Shown: positions 1-5,816, counted from the first letter of the stretch. The stretch is DNA of 24,124 nucleotides from an uncultured Chiayiivirga sp. (GCA_934525595.1 CAKSZJ010000033.1:1-24124); one strand, 5' to 3'. The notes: generated by a model from the letters alone, not told the origin. A program made the numbers and translations.

Positions 1-86
1 ACGGCCGGCGACTGCGAACGGCATACGAGCGAATCAAGAAAATCGCCGAAATCGTGTCCGAAGCTGAGCGGGAGGTGGCCGGATGA
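1..86 (+). CDS. C-terminal end of an unidentified element gene (5' truncated by window)
   Basis: An open frame runs from the window edge (first full codon at position 3) to a TGA at 84-86. It overlaps the ATG of the next gene at 83 in an ATGA junction, like the other couplings in this operon. The visible 27 residues are charged and likely alpha-helical (AYERIKKIAEIVSEAEREVAG). Too little is visible to assign a family. Confidence 0.5.
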   Translation, partial: GRRLRTAYERIKKIAEIVSEAEREVAG

Positions 87-1555
87 TCGGGCCATCGGTC
101 GAAGAACGCGCGCGTGCGGCGTGTGGGAGCGTTGCGCCGCCTGAGGGTGCCGCCATCCTGCGCGAAGTGCATAGCTTCATCGGGCGTTTCGTAGCCTATC
201 CATCCGATCGCGCGCACGTCGCGCACACACTTTGGATCGCGCACTGTCATCTGATGAGCGTTTGGGGCACAACGCCGCGCATCGCGTTCCTGTCAACGGA
301 GCCGGGATCCGGCAAGTCTCGCGCGCTGGAAGTCACCGAGCCGCTTGTGCCTGACCCGGTCCACGCTGTTTCAGCAACGCCAGCCTATCTGTTCCGCAAG
401 ATCGGGCAGAACGAGGACACTTTGCCGACGGTGCTGTTCGACGAGATTGACGCAATTTTCGGGCCGAAGGCGGCAGGAAACGAGGAGCTGCGCGCGCTGC
501 TCAACAGTGGCTACCGGAGAGGCGCAGTCGCGGGCCGTTGCGTGGTCAAGGGCAAGGAGGTTCATACGGAGGAACTGCCGAGCTACTGCCCGGTGGCGCT
601 GGCCGGGTTGGGTTCATTGCCCGACACGATCTTGACGCGCAGCGTGGTCATCCGCATGCGACGCCGCGCACCCGGCGAAAGGGTTGAACCCTTTCGGGAG
701 CGAACGAAGTTGGAAGGAGAGCCAATCCGTCAACGCCTCGCCCGGTGGGCGGCATCCGTGTCTGACTCAATCACCTGGCCCGAATTGCCGCCGGAAATTC
801 AGGATCGTGATGCCGACGTGTGGGAACCAATGATTGCCGTCGCCGATGCTGCCGGTGGCGAGTGGCCTGAGCTCGCGCGTGTAGCGGCAGTAGCGCTTGT
901 AGCGGAATTCAGGGAAGACGGAGGTGCAAGCCTTGGCATTCGTCTGCTGCATGACTTGCGCACGATATTTGGCAGTGAGGGCCAATTGTCGACGGCGGAA
1001 ATAATCAAACGACTTCATTCTCTTGAAGACTCCCCATGGTCAGACCTGAAAGGTAAGCCATTGGACGCGCGTGGATTGAGTTATCGGCTTCGGCAGTACG
1101 AGGTAAAGCCGAAGAACCTGCGCGATGGTTTCTCAGTGGTGAAGGGGTATGACCGTTATGACTTGCATGATGCCTGGAGCCGATACCTGCGCCCCATGCC
1201 TGAAAAGTGCGCTACAGGCGCTACAAGCGCTACAAGCGCAGCAGATAGGGGTTTGCCCGTAGCGGACGCGGCGAGTGTAGCGGCGAGCTCGGAAATGGAG
1301 GGCACCGACGACGAGGCCTTTCAGCGCTACTTGCCCGACACCCCTGCCGAATCGGTAACTCGGTCACAAGTCAATAACGGCGCGGGTTTCAGCGAATCTG
1401 CATCGGTAACAAGCGCTGGTGATGTTACTGATGAAATGACAGCGAAAGCTAGCAGTGGCGCGGGTTGTGACCGAGTTACCGATAAAACCCACGAGGCCGT
1501 GCCCGACGAAGTGCGCGAGCAAATCCTGAGCCGGTTTTCGGGGGTGTCCGAATGA
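83..1555 (+). CDS. DUF3631-type phage/plasmid P-loop ATPase (putative replication helicase)
   Basis: The 490-residue protein has a clear P-loop ATPase core: Walker A EPGSGKS at residues 73-79 and Walker B VLFDEID at 117-123. An ILTRSVVIRMRRR stretch at 183-195 is typical of the DUF3631 fold, and the DUF3631 region follows to about residue 370. DUF3631 proteins occur in actinobacteriophages and in proteobacterial integrative elements, and are usually interpreted as replication or primase-associated ATPases. That role is inference here. The last 120 residues are low-complexity (Ala/Thr/Ser/Val) and their DNA holds striking repeats, annotated separately, that may explain the odd protein sequence. 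The start overlaps the upstream stop, and the stop overlaps the next ATG at 1552. Confidence 0.8.
   Translation: MIGPSVEERARAACGSVAPPEGAAILREVHSFIGRFVAYPSDRAHVAHTLWIAHCHLMSVWGTTPRIAFLSTEPGSGKSRALEVTEPLVPDPVHAVSATPAYLFRKIGQNEDTLPTVLFDEIDAIFGPKAAGNEELRALLNSGYRRGAVAGRCVVKGKEVHTEELPSYCPVALAGLGSLPDTILTRSVVIRMRRRAPGERVEPFRERTKLEGEPIRQRLARWAASVSDSITWPELPPEIQDRDADVWEPMIAVADAAGGEWPELARVAAVALVAEFREDGGASLGIRLLHDLRTIFGSEGQLSTAEIIKRLHSLEDSPWSDLKGKPLDARGLSYRLRQYEVKPKNLRDGFSVVKGYDRYDLHDAWSRYLRPMPEKCATGATSATSAADRGLPVADAASVAASSEMEGTDDEAFQRYLPDTPAESVTRSQVNNGAGFSESASVTSAGDVTDEMTAKASSGAGCDRVTDKTHEAVPDEVREQILSRFSGVSE
880..906 (+). repeat. Three 9-bp-period iteron-like units (TGTAGCGGC type)
   Basis: Three units start at 880, 889 and 898 with the core (T/A)GTAGCG, exactly 9 bp apart. 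They use GTA valine codons, unusual in such a GC-rich gene. They are the reverse complement of the array at 1209-1235. The units encode an Ala/Val-rich helix (VAAVALVA), so protein-level repetition is an alternative cause. Confidence 0.5.
1209..1235 (+). repeat. Three tandem 9-bp iterons GCGCTACA(A/G)
   Basis: GCGCTACAG is at 1209-1217, followed by GCGCTACAA at 1218-1226 and 1227-1235. Single related sites occur nearby: CGTAGCGG at 1258 and TGTAGCGG at 1276 (inverse), and GCGCTACTT at 1324. In frame they read Ala-Thr-Gly/Ser repeats in a low-complexity protein tail. The exact DNA period and the inverse array at 880-906 suggest protein-binding sites such as an origin. Confidence 0.6.
1351..1483 (+). 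repeat. Long symmetric dyad with four ATCGGTAAC sites
   Basis: A perfect 19-bp inverted repeat has arms at 1351-1369 (ATCGGTAACTCGGTCACAA) and 1465-1483. Inside it lie ATCGGTAAC at 1402-1410 and its inverse with one mismatch (GTTACTGAT) at 1424-1432. The outer and inner pairs share the same centre (1417), and each half has sites 51 bp apart. A 10-bp direct repeat GGCGCGGGTT (1379-1388, 1457-1466) also lies in the region. Confidence 0.7.
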
Positions 1556-1788
1556 GCCCCCGAGATACTGCTGATCTTCTGCTGCGCGCCTGCCGAACCG
1601 CCGGTGTCGACCCTGAAACCATCTTCGCGCACTTCGACGATGCGGATGTCCGATCTTACGGCGAGGCACTCGAACGAGGTTGGATTGACCCCGCCGACCT
1701 GCCGAAGTGGATGGAATCGACGGCGGCGACGATCCGCGACCGCAGGTGCCTGTGCCGGGCGTGCAATGCGGCTCGGGGGCGAACGTGA
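1552..1788 (+). CDS. Small phage-element protein, unknown function
   Basis: A 78-residue ORF coupled at both ends: its ATG overlaps the ATPase stop (ATGA at 1552-1555), and its TGA at 1786-1788 overlaps the GTG start of the next gene. The sequence is acidic and helical in the first two thirds. It ends with a Cys-rich basic tail containing CLCRAC, which could bind metal, but only three cysteines are seen. I do not recognise a family. The coupling argues that it is a real gene of this operon. Confidence 0.6.
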   Translation: MSPRDTADLLLRACRTAGVDPETIFAHFDDADVRSYGEALERGWIDPADLPKWMESTAATIRDRRCLCRACNAARGRT

Positions 1789-2198
1789 GCGCGGTTCCTG
1801 TTGCCGATGCAGCGCACGAGCTGGGGGTGAGCGTGCCGACGCTGCGCCGGTGGATTCGGCAGGGTTGTCCAGTTGCTCGTCGTGGCCATCGTGGGCGCGG
1901 ATGCGCGACATTGCTTGATCCCGTCGCAGTGGAATCGTGGCATCGCGCGCAAGGCGGCGAGGACGCACTCACAAGCTTTGCCGGACGCGTGCCGGAGCTG
2001 CTGGCCGATGCCGTCGCCGAAACCTTCCGGCTCGCAACCGGGCCGTACAAACGGCAGGCGGCTGGCGTGCTGGCAGGTGGGTGGTATTTGAGCGCCGTGC
2101 GACTGTTGGATGCGCTACGCGAGGCCGGTGCCGATGTTTCCGAACTGTCGGAGCTGCCGGAGCAAGTCGCCTACCTTCGGAAAATCGCGCGCGATTGA
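1785..2198 (+). CDS. MerR/excisionase-like helix-turn-helix protein
   Basis: The GTG start at 1785 is chosen because it overlaps the upstream TGA (GTGA) and gives a protein of 137 residues. The N-terminus has a winged-helix DNA-binding pattern: AAHELGVSVPTLRRWIRQGCP, where a helix-turn-helix is followed by a Gly/Arg-rich wing and LDPVAVESWHRA. This matches the MerR/AlpA/excisionase-type HTH class. The C-terminal 80 residues are helical and unassigned. In satellites and prophages such proteins control excision or early transcription. Its role could be excisionase or regulator; the sequence alone does not decide. Confidence 0.65.
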   Translation: MSAVPVADAAHELGVSVPTLRRWIRQGCPVARRGHRGRGCATLLDPVAVESWHRAQGGEDALTSFAGRVPELLADAVAETFRLATGPYKRQAAGVLAGGWYLSAVRLLDALREAGADVSELSELPEQVAYLRKIARD

Positions 2199-2275
2199 TC
2201 CATTTTCCACGAACTGCTTTAGCCTAATCCTGCATCGCCGTGAGGCGACGCCATTCCCACAAGAAGGAGATTTTC

Positions 2276-3277
2276 ATGGATTGTTTGGAACTTGCTGCCG
2301 TGCACCGCGCGCGCTCCGCGCTCGACATGGCGATGAGCGCGACCCCGACGCGACGCGACCGCGCCAAGGCGTTCACCGATGCCGCATTCTCGCTGCTGTC
2401 CAGCACGCGCGGCAACGCGCTGCAAACGCTGGCCGAACACGAAAACGTAACGGTGCAGAAGGCCGCGACCCCGGCGCACTCGACGTTGGACGAGGTTTGG
2501 GCAAGCCCCGCCGGATCGGCGCTTGCTCAGGACTATCTGGCATCGGTGGCCGACGGCTCGCTGCTAGATTCGTTGGCCAGCACCGCAACGATCATCCCGC
2601 CCGGCGCACGGGCCGCCATGGTCGCGAGCGCCGCCGTTGGCGACGTTGTTGCCGAAGGCGCGCCGAAACCGGTTCGGCGATTGAACCTAAGCATCGCGGA
2701 CGCCTTGCCAACAAAGAGCTGCGGCATCGTCGTGCTGACCGAAGAACTCGCACGGCTGCCCGGTGCCCGCGCCTTGTTCGAGAATGAACTGAATCGAGCA
2801 GTGGCGCGCGCGGCGAATGATTCCGTGCTGGCCGCGCTGGTCGACTCGAGCACCGTTACCGAGCCCGGCACGGGCGATCCGATTGAAGACCTGCGCATCG
2901 GACTGCGCGCGGCACCGGCATCGTCCGCTTTCGTCGTCGCAATGCGGCCCGGCCAAGTTGCTGACCTTGCGACCCGGCCAGAGGCGGCCCCCGGCTTCGG
3001 CCCCGGCGGTGGTGCGTTCCGTTCCGGCATTCACGTCGTGCCGGTCGAAGGCGCGCCCGGGACTGTTGTCATCCCATCGTCGCGTGTCGCGTTGTGGCTG
3101 GGGCCGCTGCTGATCCGCCCAGCCGATCAGGCCACCGTCGAGATGCGCGACGACCCGGACGGCCCGGCGCAGCAAGTGAGCTTGTGGCAGACAAACTCGC
3201 TCGGGCTGTTGATCGAGCGTTCGTGGCACATCGCACAGTCCGATCGCGTGGTGCTGGTCGGCGAGGTCTCGCCATGA
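2276..3277 (+). CDS. HK97-fold phage major capsid protein
   Basis: A 333-residue protein starting at ATG 2276, which has a good AAGGAG ribosome binding site about 7 bases upstream. It carries the recognisable core of the HK97 capsid family: an acidic turn VAEGAPKPV before a beta strand, KSCGIVVLTEELARL (spine helix start), the AVARAANDSVLAAL helix, then a P-domain and C-terminal strands ending near MRDDP. The first 90 residues are helical and could act as a scaffolding (delta) domain. No separate protease or scaffold gene is visible. It would form the shell of the capsid. It lies upstream of terS, the reverse of the usual head-gene order, with a 77-base gap from the HTH gene. Its stop overlaps the next ATG (ATGA). 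Confidence 0.85.
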   Translation: MDCLELAAVHRARSALDMAMSATPTRRDRAKAFTDAAFSLLSSTRGNALQTLAEHENVTVQKAATPAHSTLDEVWASPAGSALAQDYLASVADGSLLDSLASTATIIPPGARAAMVASAAVGDVVAEGAPKPVRRLNLSIADALPTKSCGIVVLTEELARLPGARALFENELNRAVARAANDSVLAALVDSSTVTEPGTGDPIEDLRIGLRAAPASSAFVVAMRPGQVADLATRPEAAPGFGPGGGAFRSGIHVVPVEGAPGTVVIPSSRVALWLGPLLIRPADQATVEMRDDPDGPAQQVSLWQTNSLGLLIERSWHIAQSDRVVLVGEVSP

Positions 3278-3612
3278 GCTACCCGCACGCAAATTGGTTT
3301 TACGGCGAAGTGACCGCGCTGGCCGAGCGATACGCGCAGGCCGCCAAGGAGGCGCGCGAAGCCATGAAGACGCCATGCGAGCTGGCCGATGCCTCCTTGC
3401 ACCTGTCTGACGATCGCCGCGAATTGATCGCGCAGGGAGACGTGGCGGGCCGCTGCATCGAAGTTCGCATGGCTTGGGGCTTCGACGCCGACCTGAGCGA
3501 TGCCGCGAGGATGTTGATTCGTGGCCAGTGCGAGAAGCGCGCGAACAGTCGGGACGCCGGGTGCCGCTTGATCCGCATCGTCACTGACGCGAACGAAAGG
3601 AGGGCAGCATGA
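3274..3612 (+). CDS. Small phage-element protein, unknown function
   Basis: The ATG at 3274 overlaps the capsid stop (ATGA), giving 112 residues, and the TGA at 3610-3612 overlaps the next ATG at 3609. The protein is helical and charged, with three cysteines (CELADAS, GRCIE, GQCEK) and a short C-terminal strand. I recognise no family. Translational coupling to the capsid gene suggests a head-related or assembly role, but this is only positional inference. Confidence 0.65.
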   Translation: MSYPHANWFYGEVTALAERYAQAAKEAREAMKTPCELADASLHLSDDRRELIAQGDVAGRCIEVRMAWGFDADLSDAARMLIRGQCEKRANSRDAGCRLIRIVTDANERRAA

Positions 3613-3767
3613 ACGATATTTCATCATTGAAGGCCAGCCTGGCCGCCGAGGCCGCGCGGTACAAGGCCGAGCTGGAGCGAGACACTCAGAAGCTGATCGC
3701 GCTCGCGCGCCTGATCGACGCCGAGCAGGCGCTGCATGAACTGGAGGCGGACCATGAGCAAACCTAA
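3609..3767 (+). CDS. 52-residue coiled-coil protein
   Basis: A short gene in the same coupled series: its ATG at 3609 overlaps the previous stop (ATGA), and its TAA is at 3765-3767. The product is almost entirely a charged amphipathic helix (SLKASLAAEAARYKAELERD, then TQKLIALARLIDAEQALHEL), consistent with a coiled coil. It overlaps the next gene by 14 bases. Small helical proteins beside capsid genes can act as scaffold or chaperone; no family is recognised. Confidence 0.6.
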   Translation: MNDISSLKASLAAEAARYKAELERDTQKLIALARLIDAEQALHELEADHEQT

Positions 3768-4029
3768 AGGCTCACTAGCCGACGCCGCTGCGCGGATCGT
3801 TGAGTCGATCAATCTTCTACACGAGCGGCTGGACTTGCTCGAGGACGCTGTTCTTGCCCTTGATGATCGGACGCGCCCGCACACGTCGAAAGCGATGCCG
3901 AAACCGCGACTGCGGCACACCCCAGTCGGATGGCAACCGCGAGCACTGGAGAGCGCCGGCGACGCCATGAAGCGGCTGGGCGTCACGCGCGTTCGGCAGG
4001 ATGCGAGTGGCGAGTGGCAGGCGGCCTGA
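3754..4029 (+). CDS. Small phage-element protein with N-terminal coiled coil
   Basis: The ATG at 3754 lies inside the previous gene's 3' end, with GGAGG (3743-3747) just upstream, and gives 91 residues. The N-terminal half is a helical heptad-like segment (ADAAARIVESINLLHERLDL). The C-terminal half is basic and proline-rich and ends with a compact strand pattern (VTRVRQDASGEWQAA). Unknown family. It is followed by a 113-base non-coding gap containing a run of nine G (4040-4048). Confidence 0.6.
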   Translation: MSKPKGSLADAAARIVESINLLHERLDLLEDAVLALDDRTRPHTSKAMPKPRLRHTPVGWQPRALESAGDAMKRLGVTRVRQDASGEWQAA

Positions 4030-4101
4030 CGCGGTGGCCGGGGGGGGGCGGGTTCAGGCTCGCACCCCTTCGCTGGACACCGAGGCGCGACCCTAATCTT
4101 T

Positions 4102-4115
4102 CACGAAACCCGGCC
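4102..4115 (+). repeat. 14-bp direct repeat CACGAAACCCGGCC (second copy 4726-4739)
   Basis: The exact 14-mer lies 28 bases upstream of terS and recurs at 4726-4739, where its last part forms the left stem of the operon terminator. Both copies follow an AATC pyrimidine-rich run. A related CCTAATCCTGCA sequence sits at 2223-2234, upstream of the capsid gene. A shared promoter or processing signal is possible. Confidence 0.45.
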
Positions 4116-4142
4116 TTCCTTTCAAAAAATCGAGGCACCGTA

Positions 4143-4481
4143 ATGGCAAGACGCAAAGCTAACCCTACGCCAACCCCGCCTGCAAGCGCGAGTGACGCCG
4201 CAGCGGCCTGGTGGCGATCCGTGCGCGATGAATACGGCATCGACGATGCCGCTGGCCTGGCGCTGTTGGAACAGGCCGCCTTAGCACTCACACGAGCCGA
4301 ACAGGCACGCGAACTGCTGGCGCGCGAAGGCATGGTCACTCGGGATCGATTCGATCAACCCAAGCCACACCCGGCGACCACAATCGTGCGCGATGCAGAG
4401 TCTTCGTTTCGGAGTTCGTTACGCGACCTGCGCCTTGACGCTGAGCCTGCCCGGCCTGTTGGTCGCCCGTCGGGAGTTTGA
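4143..4481 (+). CDS. terS: Phage terminase small subunit, P27 family
   Basis: Start at ATG 4143, 112 residues. The protein follows the P27 family layout: a basic N-terminus (ARRKANPTPTPPAS), then a helical core (AAAWWRSVRDEYGIDDAAGL, then ALLEQAALALTRAEQA). Next comes the loop with GMVTRDRFDQPKPHPATTIVRDAESSF, and last a short helix with LRDLRLDAEPARPVGRP. TerS recognises phage DNA for packaging and hands it to the large terminase. Here no large terminase follows: only a 72-residue ORF and then a terminator. In phage satellites an own TerS redirects the helper's terminase to satellite DNA, which fits this context. The RBS is weak or absent. Confidence 0.85.
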   Translation: MARRKANPTPTPPASASDAAAAWWRSVRDEYGIDDAAGLALLEQAALALTRAEQARELLAREGMVTRDRFDQPKPHPATTIVRDAESSFRSSLRDLRLDAEPARPVGRPSGV

Positions 4482-4483
4482 GC

Positions 4484-4702
4484 ATGGCATCCATCCGTAG
4501 AACTTCCCGCCGACGCGTGGACACGCGAGACACCATCGTACTGGCGTGGGACGCAGGCCAGCCGCCACCACCGGAAGCCGCCGATCCCGACAGGCGCGAA
4601 GATGTTCTGGCCTGTGTTTTTTTCCGGTGGGCCGATGTTCGGCCGGCGTGGGGCAGTGGCCACCAGCCGCACCTAGCCGCCTGGCTCGCTGCCCTGGGCT
4701 GA
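4484..4702 (+). CDS. Small unknown ORF downstream of terS
   Basis: The ATG at 4484 lies two bases after the terS stop, giving 72 residues; a TTG at 4478 in the same frame is an alternative start. The N-terminus is basic (SIRRTSRRRVDTRDT), followed by a Pro/Asp linker and a Trp-rich tail (FFRWADVRPAWGSG, LAAWLAALG). It occupies the position where terL normally begins, but shows no Walker motifs and is not recognisable as a terminase fragment. It is followed by a strong terminator. It could be a genuine last gene or a spurious frame. Confidence 0.4.
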   Translation: MASIRRTSRRRVDTRDTIVLAWDAGQPPPPEAADPDRREDVLACVFFRWADVRPAWGSGHQPHLAAWLAALG

Positions 4703-4729
4703 CACCCCGAAGTCCGCAATCCCTGCACG

Positions 4730-4758
4730 AAACCCGGCCAAGCGCCGGGTTTTGTTTT
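4730..4758 (+). terminator. Rho-independent terminator of the element operon
   Basis: The perfect 9-bp stem AAACCCGGC / GCCGGGTTT (4730-4738, 4744-4752) encloses a 5-base loop and is followed by TGTTTT. It ends the terS-containing transcript. Confidence 0.85.
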
Positions 4759-4868
4759 GCCTGCCGTCTGGCTCGCCCTCGTGAGCGTGTGGAGCACATC
4801 GCTCGGCGCAAGCAGATATGGCAGGCGCTGCACCCGGCGGATGCGGTGCCGGAGTGGGAGAAGGGGGA

Positions 4869-4897
4869 GCTGGGTGGAACTAGTGATTCCACCCAGC
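4869..4897 (+). repeat. Palindrome in variable slot of ParB-like copy 1
   Basis: Perfect 11-bp arms GCTGGGTGGAA / TTCCACCCAGC (4869-4879, 4887-4897) enclose a 7-base spacer. They sit immediately after the conserved EKGEL codons. Confidence 0.75.
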
Positions 4898-5220
4898 ATG
4901 AGACAGATTCGCGTGGCCAGCGAAAGTCTCCGCAGCAAAAGAAAGACTTCGCAGCCAGCACCGCCGAACTCACAGGCCAATCCAAGCAGCACATCAACCG
5001 CCAAGTAGCCATCGCCGAAGCCTTGGGCGACGACCTCCAGAAGGTGGAGGGCACTAGTCTGGACAAGGGCACGGAGCTTGCGGCGCTGTCGAAGATGGAG
5101 CCGGAGGAGCGCAAGGAAATCATCCAGCGCGCAGGCGCAGGGGAGCGACCGATATCCGCGCGCGGGCGTGCATGGGCGCTGCACCCGGCGGATGCGGTGC
5201 CGGAGTGGGAGAAGGGTGAA

Positions 5221-5251
5221 CTTGAAGTGGGACAAGTTGTCCCACTTCAAG
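5221..5251 (+). repeat. Palindrome in variable slot of ParB-like copy 2
   Basis: Perfect 15-bp arms CTTGAAGTGGGACAA (5221-5235) and its complement (5237-5251) flank one central base. They occupy the same codon position as the palindrome in copy 1, but the sequence is unrelated. Confidence 0.8.
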
Positions 5252-5421
5252 ACGGAAAGGCGAAAGGATCGCACGGCGGATCGCGCCCGCATCCTAAAGA
5301 CTTCGCAGCTAGCACTGCCGAACTGACCGGCCAATCGAAGCGGAACATCAACCGCCAAGTAGCCATTGCGGAAGCCTTGGGCGACGACCTCCGGAAGGTG
5401 GAGGGCACCAGTCTGGACAAG

Positions 5422-5653
5422 CCCGGTGCCAGCACCAGACAAGCACGGTGCAATGTCGTAGCAGTGCCGGGCGAGAGTCGGACGCCGCGCCGATACGCAG
5501 TGATGCCGCCGTGCGCACTCACTGAGGACTCACGGAGCGCACAGGCGCAGATGCAACGGCAGCGGGTAGTGGCACGAACGCCAGAAGCCTGTCGACCAGC
5601 CGCAAGGCACCACCGCCATTCAGGGGCTGTTTCGGAGATTTTTCGGAGACAAG
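5422..5653. other. Element-tRNA junction region without recognisable genes
   Basis: After the break in ParB-like homology at 5421 I see no gene with recognisable content. The open + frame continues, but its protein is low-complexity and basic. A short direct repeat TTTCGGAGA (5631-5649 region) lies beside the tRNA terminator. No integrase or tRNA 3'-end duplicate was found here. Confidence 0.5.
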
Positions 5654-5688
5654 AACGAAAAAGGCCCGCCGAAGCGAGCCTTTTCGTT
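5654..5688 (-). terminator. Terminator hairpin downstream of tRNA-Val
   Basis: On the - strand a GC stem with a TTCG-type tetraloop (GGCTCGC-TTCG-GCGGGCC, one mismatch) is followed by TTTTTCGTT, 9 bases after the tRNA CCA. The AACGAAAA/TTTTCGTT flanks extend the stem, so it may act in both directions. If the element boundary is in the tRNA 3' end, this terminator is element-borne. Confidence 0.75.
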
Positions 5689-5696
5689 GTTTTCAT

Positions 5697-5771
5697 TGGT
5701 GGGCGGTGCAGGGTTCGAACCTGCGACCCCTGCCGTGTGAAGGCAGTGCTCTACCGCTGAGCTAACCGCCC
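5697..5771 (-). tRNA. tRNA-Val (anticodon CAC)
   Basis: A 75-base cloverleaf with the acceptor pair GGGCGGT/ACCGCCC, discriminator A and encoded CCA (5697-5699). The anticodon stem-loop CTGCC-TTCACAC-GGCAG gives CAC, and the T loop has GTTCGAA. It has its own promoter and terminator. Its 3' end faces the phage-like element and is the probable attachment site. Confidence 0.95.
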
Positions 5772-5787
5772 GGTAATGCGGCCGCGC

Positions 5788-5816
5788 ATTATGACGGCGG
5801 CGCAGGTTCCGGTCAA
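5788..5816 (-). promoter_or_regulatory. Sigma70-type promoter of tRNA-Val
   Basis: TTGACC (5811-5816) and CATAAT (5788-5793) on the - strand are separated by 17 bases. A GC-rich discriminator follows, as in stringently controlled stable-RNA promoters. A small inverted repeat TAATGCG/CGCATTA (5774-5791) overlaps the -10 and the start region. Confidence 0.75.

Larger units (their letters stand above)
4771..5421 (+). pseudogene. Tandemly duplicated remnants of a ParB-like (ParB/RepB/Spo0J-type) protein
   Basis: The + frame encodes a segment typical of phage/plasmid ParB-like proteins after the nuclease-like domain: ERVEHIARRKQIWQALHPA, then DFAASTAELTGQSKQHINRQ, then VAIAEALGDDLQKVEGTSLD and a C-terminal ELAALSKMEPEERKEII. 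The block ALHPADAVPEWEKGEL to GTSLDK occurs twice, at 4825-5067 and 5176-5421, offset 351-354 bases and in frame. The N-terminal ParB domain is missing, because homology starts just after the operon terminator. Copy 2 stops abruptly after GTSLDK at 5421. The frame stays open from 4546 to 5760, so translation from GTG 4789 is possible, but truncation at both ends suggests a recombination remnant. Each copy has a different palindrome between the two conserved blocks. Confidence 0.65.
1..5696 (+). mobile_element. One end of a phage-like integrative element (candidate phage satellite) abutting tRNA-Val
   Basis: All genes here are on the + strand and are phage-like: a DUF3631 ATPase, an HTH/excisionase-like protein, an HK97-fold capsid protein, a P27-type terminase small subunit and several small ORFs. 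The block ends against the 3' end of tRNA-Val(CAC), a classical integrase target, and sits where lon would be expected after clpX. The left end, any integrase and the second attachment repeat lie outside the window, so the boundary at about 5696 is inferred from the tRNA 3' end. Portal, large terminase, protease and tail genes are not visible. It could be a capsid-carrying satellite or a decayed prophage; the sequence shown cannot separate the two. Confidence 0.75.

Noticed and set aside
4040..4048. Run of nine G as a phase-variable tract
   Set aside because: It lies 11 bases after the stop of the 91-residue gene and 95 bases before terS, so slippage would not change a reading frame. It may simply be a sequencing-prone tract.
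4825..5421. CRISPR, retron or diversity-generating element for the repeats and palindromes
   Set aside because: There are only two long repeats with coding content, no short regularly spaced repeats, no cas gene and no reverse transcriptase in view.
5422..5696. Integrase or second att repeat near the tRNA
   Set aside because: No tyrosine or serine recombinase motifs in any frame here, and no copy of the tRNA 3' end was found by eye.
4546..5760. One 404-residue protein spanning terminator, ParB-like copies and tRNA antisense
   Set aside because: Its N-terminus is out of frame with the 4484 gene and crosses a strong terminator, and its C-terminus is antisense to tRNA-Val. Only the 4771-5421 part has family resemblance.
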